From assembly GCA_022316685.1 (NCBI GenBank), contig JAKJHU010000542.1, positions 86,893-150,892 of the forward strand: a DNA stretch of 64,000 nucleotides. Direction: 5' to 3'. This DNA is from Progne subis subis (lineage: Eukaryota > Chordata > Aves > Passeriformes > Hirundinidae). The position numbers and the translations under genes are program-made. Under the pieces are notes generated by a model. The model saw only the letters and a list, made by a program, of their open reading frames with translations, did no database searches and was not told where the DNA came from. Positions 57,300-64,000 of this stretch are shown here, piece by piece; the stretch's first letter is position 1; every line of letters starts with the position of its first letter.

Positions 57300-57957
57300 G
57301 CAAGTCCTGACAAACCATGGCTATGCCTTGAGTTCCCTCTGGTCTAGTGCATTCATTAGGAATTTCCTGCTGCAGTTATGGAGAAATATTTCAAAGAGCT
57401 TCTAAGAAACATGTATTCTTATTTTCAAGGATGTATTTCATTACTGTTCTCATTACACAAGAGGTGATTGCAGCATTCTGTGGTTGATACTGAACCAGGG
57501 TCCCAAGGAGGTCTGGCCTGCTCAGAGAAGCTGTGCTTTGGGATCTGACCCAGTGTGGACAACCTTGCTCCACATTCCCAAACCCCATCCTCTCCCTCAC
57601 CTGGGACCTGCTTTCCTTGGAGACCTGGCTGCACTTAGCAAAGAGGATTTTCTTCTTTATTTTTGAAGCAATCTAAAACTCCTGAGTTTCCCCAGTGAAA
57701 ACAGAAACCCTCCTCAAGTGTGTGCCAAGCCCAAGGTGCCACCAAGAGCACTGCAGCCCTGCCCTGGGCCAGGAGTGAGGGTGGATCATCATCCCAACCT
57801 GCCCTGGGCCATTGCAAGGGGCTGTGGCCATGGACACTGCACTGACCCCACTGCTGGCTTTGGATCCCTCATCCCTTCAAGTTTCCTTGGAAAGCACCCC
57901 AAGGACCCATTTCTGCAGCCAGGTTCCATGGCCAGGGGGGATGTGGGGGGCTGCAGG
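57300..57957. other. Unannotated DNA
   Basis: No recognisable gene or repeat. Confidence 0.3.
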
Positions 57958-58060
57958 TGGTCAATGCCCCATCCCTGGAAACATTCAAGTCCAGCTGGGA
58001 CAGGGCTCTGAACAACCTGATGTGGTGAAAGATGTCCCTGCTCATCCAGGCCTGGACAAG
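57958..58060 (+). mobile_element. CR1 LINE fragment
   Basis: CATCCCTGGAAACATTCAAG, GGGCTCTGAACAACCTGATG and GTGTCCCTGCTCAT-like blocks are the standard CR1 3' region. Confidence 0.8.
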
Positions 58061-59488
58061 AGGCCTGAGTGAGGCCTGAACAGCAGGCCCTGAGCCAAAG
58101 GTGACCTCTGCATCAACCTTCAACCAAAGGTTATCTTTGTATCTGCTCATTAGTGAAATATGCATGGTCATTAGCACTGTGACAGATGTATCCACTCATT
58201 AGTGAGACATGTATTGACCTTTCTGTGTTTAGAAGCCAGACAAGGCCATGAAATCTGACATCTGGCCTTGTTTGGGGCTGGATGGTCAAAGTCACCTCCC
58301 TTGGTTCCTCCTTGGGCCCTGGCCAGGCTTTGGGAGGGACCCAAGAGGAGGATGAAACCAGCTGTTCCTGCCCTAGAAGTGCTGTCAGTTGGTTTATTCA
58401 GCACTATCAGAGCTGGGCCCTCTCCCAGCCAGGTTGGAGCCTCACCTGTGGCTGGAGGCACCTGCAGCAATTCCCAGTGTCCGGGAGTGGCTCTGCAGTC
58501 CTTGGCTGGGACAGCTTCCCCCAGCTGATGTGTGCATGTGGGTGATGGGAAAGTCTGAGGGGACTGGTGATGGATCTTTCTCAATCCCTGCAGGCAATCT
58601 TTGGTAGTGATGGTTGGGTGCATTGCTGAGCTGCTCCTTTTGTGCTCCTTTGCTGCTTTGAACTGCAGTAAATGACACTGATTCCTTCAGGTGGTGTTGT
58701 GTCTTTGGTGCTGATCCTGCCACTGGTAAAAAACTGGTGAGTCTGCCAGATCACCACCAAAATGTCACTTTTTAAATGTAAATGGAATCAGTCCTATCTG
58801 AAATTCCTGGATGGGAAGCCCTTCCCTAGAGCTTGCTGGCTCTGGAGTGGGCTGAGGTTGAGCACTGTGAGCAGTGGGCAGTCAGGTAAAAGAGGCTGAA
58901 CTGCTGGATGTGTAAAATGCATCCAAAATTGCATATGGAAAAAGGCAAAGAACTTGTGGGTTTGGGAAGAGGATGGATTTTGTTAACAGCACATTGGAAA
59001 CAGCACCACAGAAGAATTGGTTTTGGAATGCTCCCACATGGAGTGAGAGAAGGAAGGTTTAAATCTTGAGCTCAGGTTTTTTTGTGCAAGTGAAATATAG
59101 TATTATAATTATTATTAATAATAGTATTTTAAATATACAGTGATCTATTTTTTAATTTAATTAAGTCAATAATGTGAAAGAATGCTGACAATACTAATTT
59201 GTTAGCTTTGGCTACTCTCTGTAACACTAAATACCTGACAGAAAAGAACTGGCCAATACCCAAATGTCAGTGGTAAACTTTGCAAATTGTAGAATAGGAA
59301 TAAAGGAGGAAGGGATGAAATTGGTTATTTTTACAGGGTTTGCTGATACTGTGATGTGAATGCTTTGTCTGTTCCAGTGAAAAATACAGTGATTAAGGCT
59401 GCTGGGTTTTTCACGTACCAGACTATACAAGCTGCAGGATTGATTGAACGGTGAAGAGGGTTAAAAGAGCAGTTGAAAAAATGAGGAG

Positions 59489-59915
59489 ATGGGAACCTGT
59501 CCCGATGGAGAACCCATCTCCCAGATGTGCTCCATACCCTTAACATGGGCCCACTGGGGAAATGGAAACTCTCTGGGTGTGCACAGCTGCACCCAGTTTG
59601 CAAATACAACCATGGACAGTGAGACTTGGACTTCCTGGGAAATTGTTCTGGGTGTGATGGCTCCTGACAGGGCCACCCCAGAGGCTGCAGGGCTGGACCT
59701 TCATGCATTGGAATTAATTAGGATAAATCAGAAGCAAATGAGAGTTATCAATACAGGAATAGGAATTCAGGTTCCTCCAAGACACTTTGGTTTGATCACT
59801 GCTCCTGCAGCTTGGCCTTGGAAAGTGTTCATATCATGGGAGGAGGAATTGATGCAAATTATCAAGGAGAAGTTAATCTGCTAAACAATAGAAAAAGATT
59901 AGATTATTCAACCCC
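59489..59915 (+). pseudogene. ERV dUTPase domain, one frameshift
   Basis: The first frame (59489-59884) has [10 protein letters not shown], the dUTPase motif 1, and then [15 protein letters not shown]. The uridine-binding motif [12 protein letters not shown] follows in another frame after a one-base shift at about 59800-59825. The enzyme hydrolyses dUTP to limit uracil in viral DNA. The Ser-containing motif 2 is poorly preserved. dUTPase next to env is unusual unless pol was removed. Confidence 0.7.
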
Positions 59916-60539
59916 ATGACTGGGTAGCACAAATATCAATATTGTCAGTTTTAAAAACAATTGTGAAAGAAAGAGATCCACCTCCAATCAGCACTGTTTG
60001 TAGAGATAGAGGGTTTGGATCCAGCAGTCCTAATAATGGAGCCAGAGTGTGGGTGCAGAGGCCAAATGGCCCTCCTGAGCCAGCTGAGGGAACAGCTCTG
60101 GGAAAGACAGCACTGTTTGAATTCTGAAACCTGGGCAGGAATAATGGGAATATGTCCCTTCATATTCCCATTGTGTGTTCTATGCCAGAACAAGTCAATG
60201 TTGTGGGATATTGTTTTACAGATCCTGCCAAACCAAATCTCCCTGTTTGCCCAACAGCCCTTTGGAAAATGCTCTGACCCACTGGGCTCCATGTGAAGGC
60301 TGATGTGACACTGAGTGACTTCCACAGGAATTCCAGCCAGGAGCCTGGGTGCCTGCCAGGGACTGGGACCTGGAACCTCTCCAGCCAAAGGGAAAGGACC
60401 CCACCAAGCCGTGTTACCCACAGACACCACGGGAAAGCTGAACAGCAAAGGACCTTGGGGGCAATATTCTGGAATTAAAAAGGCACCAGCTCCATGGACA
60501 ACAGAGTTATTGTTCCTAATACAAAGATTGAGGAAAAAG

Positions 60540-61390
60540 AATGAGCACCTTGTCACTGAAGTACTGCTTATATCTGTAAGTTGTATCTTGTTAGTCAGCC
60601 AGAATCTTTGTTTGCCAGAAACACCTCGAGTTTCACAAGGGATTAGTCATGAAAATATTTATGAGAATGTAAAGATCAAAGTAGCCAAATACTCAATAAC
60701 TAATTGCTGGGTATGTTCTCAACTAATGTTGGGAGGAATGGGGTTCCCTTGGAGGGCCCACCCTACGGATGCCCAGAACTCTGTCAATGGGCTCTGACTC
60801 ATGAGGGAGCCAGTGCAGTACAGAAAACTGTGCTGTGGAACACAGGAATACAATTATCAGCTTTACAGGATTCACTAGGATTTCCCTTCAGGAGAAAACA
60901 AACCCTGTTATAGTTAGAGGCACATGTGAAAGGATTTCTGTGCTTTAGCCATCACTCACAATGTCCATAGAACTCGGGGTGCTGGAGCTGGTCAGAGTCA
61001 GTGTCACACCAGTCCCAGCTGCAGGGCCACTGTGAAACTCCTCTGAGCCAAAGGCACTGGGGACACAACAGCAGCACAGGGAGGAGCCCTGGATCCATCA
61101 TCAAGCCACAGTGGGAAATAGGAAATCAGACCTTTGGTACTGGGAATGGGAGCTGCTGGATGTGTGGAGCCCATAAACAGCTTCCTAAAGGATGGTTTGG
61201 GTCCTGTTTCCAAGCAATATTGATGCCTCCCTTGAGAGTACTTTGACAACAACCACAAGGAAGAGCTGGGGCCAAGAGAACATTTTCCCCAAAGAGTGCC
61301 TTTGGTCTCAGAAAGCCAAAGATTCTGGTTCACCCTGTGCCCCATGTGGGCTGCCTTGTCTGTGGAGTTTACATTAAGAGCTAAATCCAT
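60540..61390 (+). pseudogene. env: ERV env start, broken
   Basis: A Leu/Val/Ser-rich signal-peptide-like segment (L-L-I-S-V-S-C-I-L-L-V) near 60570 is followed by N-C-W-V-C at about 60700, the gamma-type CXXC motif of the surface subunit. Frame ends at 60797. Further Cys-rich pieces (S-C-W-M-C) lie near 61150-61180 in another frame. Confidence 0.55.
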
Positions 61391-62039
61391 TATTAGAAGA
61401 AGTAAAAATAGATGCTATTAAAATACCCATAGCACATCCACTGAGCTCTAACAAACATGAATGGGGGCTCTACAGAACTGCATGGCCTTGGATTATCTGC
61501 TTGCTGTCTAGAGAGGAGCCTGTGCTATTCTAGGACAGGAATGCTGCAGGAATCAGTGTTGGGTTTGAAGTCCAGCAATCAGGAATCACCTCAATAGAAA
61601 GATCAGGAGAAGAGAGGCAGAAAGAAGAAAATTCTCATGGTGGGATTGGCTTCCAAATTGGAGGTTGCTGCAAAATGCATTTGTGGCAGTCACTGCAATC
61701 ATTGCAGTGTGAGAACTTGGTGTGTTATGATTCCATGTTAGAGTTGTTGTGACACCCATCTGGCTTTGTTTGGGGCTGTGGGATCAAAGTCAACTCCCTT
61801 GGTTCCCTCTTTAGCCCTTGGCCAGGCTTTGGGAGAAACCAAATGGAGAATGTTCCCACACTAGAAGAGATGTCAGCTTGTTTGTTTAACAGTGTAAAAG
61901 CTGGGCCCTCTCCCAGCGAGGCTGGAGCCTCATTGTCTGCAAAGGTGGGTGCACCTGCAGGAATTCCCAGTGTCCGGGAGTGTCTCCAGTCCTTGGCTAT
62001 GAAAGGGTTAAAAGCACTGTGCCTGGGATCCTTAAGAAT

Positions 62040-62535
62040 AAAATACACTTGGAAGCTAGCAAATGTTAACCATAAGCTTAAGACACAGGATGAAACTTGT
62101 CAAGAAATAGGGAACAAAACTTGCAGAAATGAAGGACAGAGCTTCCTAAAACCAGTGAAGAAGTCACTGAAATGGCTAACGAGAGACTGTGCATGCCTAG
62201 AGGAGAAAGGTGAAAAGGGCACGGTGATGAAGACTCCAACCTTTGTCAGGGGACCACGAGGAAGATGTGTACCCTTCCTCAGTGCCACCACCAGGGTGCT
62301 GTGCCTGCGCCTCACCTACGCGAATGATAGTAATGAGTTCTAAGATACAGTTTACATAACCACACCTTTTCTAAGGAAAACTACATATGCATAAAGTGTA
62401 ACCATATATTGTCATCTGCTGTGTGCCTGTGTGTGTGCTGTTGGGAGGAGATATCCCGCACCGGCACGCTGAATAAAGCAAATCCCCGCTTCTTGGACTT
62501 TGTCTCAGAAGTGTCTCTTGGCCTTTGGGACGATT
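62040..62535 (+). mobile_element. Solo LTR-like sequence
   Basis: Contains AATAAA at 62472-62477 followed by CTTCTTGGACTTTGTCTCAG, a common R/U5 layout in avian class I LTRs. Left end near TGTTAACC is a guess. It lies right beside the preceding element. Confidence 0.5.
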
Positions 62536-62800
62536 CACTTCCATGGGGTTCTGTCAAGTCCCAGTGGAACCTTGGTGCCATATTGTTCCAGCCTCACAAT
62601 GCTCTCCTGGCTTCCATGGGGTCCCTCTGTGACTCACTGCAGCCTTGGTTCCATCAGGGTCTCTTGGGTTCCATGGTGCACAAGCCTTTGTCACATCTGA
62701 GCCTTGCTTCCAGGAGTTCCATCGACTGACAGTGGCCGTCTGCATTCCATGAGGCCCAGCTAGATCACAGCAGAGCCTTGCTTTCATCAGGCTCCGATAC
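62536..62800 (-). repeat. ~40-bp minisatellite, degenerate array
   Basis: TTCCATGGGGTTCTGTCA, CCTTGGTTCCAT and TTCCATGAGGCCC cores, same family as 21550-22060. Confidence 0.55.
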
Positions 62801-64000
62801 CTGTTCTGCCAACTGACGGGGGTGATTTAAAGAACACAGAAACCCATGGAAAGAATGGTCTTATTCTACTGTGAGTATTAAGGCAACACAAAAGTAAAAT
62901 TATACTTTATACATAATAAAACTATGTGCTTGGCTTTAGCAACAAGCAAAAGAAGCAAGGTAATGCACCTAATCATTATTATAGGAGAGAAAGGATAGGG
63001 ATTGAGAAAGATCCATCACCAATTGCCTAAATACTCCACCGTTATCCAGAGTCCACAGTAACTGGGAAGCCCTGTTTCACAGCAGGACTTGAGAACCCTT
63101 CCAAGCAATTGGGAAAATCCTACATGGTGAATCCACCGATAATGAGGCATCTGAATTTGCTCTGGAAGTGGGTCCAGCTTTTACAGGCCCAAATCAGCAA
63201 GTCAAAGTGACTTGATTGTATTTTTAGCAGATAAACTCCTGGATCTCATGGCACTTTTCCTGATGAGGAGGGGCCAAAACTGTGCCAGATCCCAGTCATC
63301 AGCTTAGAGGGTTTCCCCTAAAACATCCTACAAGCCTCTATTCATGTCAGATATATTTCTTGCAGGTAACTGTTTGAGATTATGTGAAAGTTTCTAAAGC
63401 AGCCAGTTTGGTGTTAAACAGCTGGCATAAGCACCTCAGTCATCTATTTTTAGCTAGATAAAACTGATGGTGTTAGTCACATAATGCCCAGGGCTCGTCT
63501 TGTAGTCAGCTCTGGCTGAGGCTGGCCACTCAGGCCTAAGCACATCAGAAGCTGAAGTGACCATGACAGGGAATGGTAAAAACACCCACTGGGACTGGCC
63601 CAGAGGCCCCGGGACTCCCTGGCACGGATCACCTCAGGAGACAGTATTTCAGGGAGCCCAAAGGACTTTTGGGAGAGCTGCTGTGGCAGCAGAGGGAATT
63701 CCACAGCTGAATCCCTTGCTGGGCTCCCAGAGGACCCTTCTGCTGTGGGGCTGCTGAGGCTGGAGGAACAGCAGGTACCCATGGCCACCCCAAAACAGGG
63801 CCCCGTTGGCAACAGGGCACCGACCGGGACTGCGGGACCCCATCCCTGGGATGAGTCAGGAACTGGAGAGCTGGGAGTGCTCAGCCAGAGCCGCTGAGCC
63901 TTCAACAGCCCCACATGGGCAGAGCGTGAGCCCAGTGGGGAGTGGCCACTGACAGCACTGTGGGGGCCTGAACCAAGTCCCAGCCCCACTGAGAGCGGCT
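62801..64000. other. Unannotated DNA
   Basis: AT-rich to about 63480, then GC-rich. Overlapping open frames near 63480-63990 have no recognised domain. Confidence 0.3.

Larger units (their letters stand above)
58258..62000 (+). mobile_element. Deleted ERV with dUTPase and env start, flanked by related repeats
   Basis: 58258-58505 and 61755-61998 are the same sequence (GGCTTTGTTTGGGGCTG, CCAGGCTTTGGGAG, AGCTGGGCCCTCTCCCAGC, ATTCCCAGTGTCCGGGAGTG) in the same orientation and behave like an LTR pair. Between them I can see a dUTPase domain and an env start but no gag, reverse transcriptase or integrase. Confidence 0.65.

Noticed and set aside
63477..63989. 170-codon - strand open frame near the right edge
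   Set aside because: Overlaps other open frames in GC-rich DNA, no domain, no repeat copy to compare.

Overview
This window looks like repeat-rich genomic DNA of a songbird (Passeriformes). The support is a tRNA-Ile-headed SINE with a CR1-type tail (the zebra finch TguSINE1 architecture), many CR1 LINE 3' ends, two olfactory receptors of the gamma-c (OR14-like) clade that is expanded in birds, and four endogenous retroviruses (ERVs), one of them with the tRNA-Phe primer site, alpha-type gag and gamma-type env of the zebra finch TgERV-F group. The density of ERVs, satellites and segmental duplications suggests a W-chromosome, subtelomeric or otherwise heterochromatic segment; that placement is inference.

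Layout. 1-8140: a class II provirus on the + strand, cut by the window edge inside gag. It has gag, pro and pol in three successive -1 frames with both slippery sites preserved, then an alpharetrovirus-type env and a 3' LTR. 8141-18520: host DNA carrying two copies of a small gene with a TATA promoter and a membrane-anchored product (8442-9689 and 12371-13093), CR1 pieces, and a frameshifted olfactory receptor on the - strand (16230-17161). 19200-23235: a satellite field with a ~185-bp unit, a ~40-bp unit and a 52-bp CCAAT-bearing unit, plus the SINE. 23736-25640 (block A), 40690-41300 (block C, inverted) and 42230-44216 (block B) are copies of one unidentified repeat. Between A and C lie an LTR-like sequence, a decayed gammaretrovirus-like ERV on the - strand (27973-35846) and a 3.4-kb satellite of ten units (37200-40645), some of which carry an extra palindrome.

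44217-48178: a short TgERV-F-like provirus on the - strand in which pro and pol are missing and gag runs directly into env. It sits exactly at the edge of a segmental duplication and has no target-site duplication. 48179-56330 is the second copy of the host block seen at 10822-18520: a third copy of the small gene (49716-50567), CR1, and a second broken olfactory receptor (53243-54173). 56580-57240 is a ~150-bp tandem repeat. 58260-62000 is a fourth, heavily deleted retroelement that keeps a dUTPase domain and an env start. Another LTR, more of the 40-bp minisatellite and unannotatable DNA follow to 64000.

No viral reading frame is intact as it stands. The only plausible functional host genes are the three copies of the small gene family; both olfactory receptors carry frameshifts. 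The small gene family is the best candidate for something undescribed: promoter and first ~40 codons are identical in all three copies, while the rest of the protein changes quickly.
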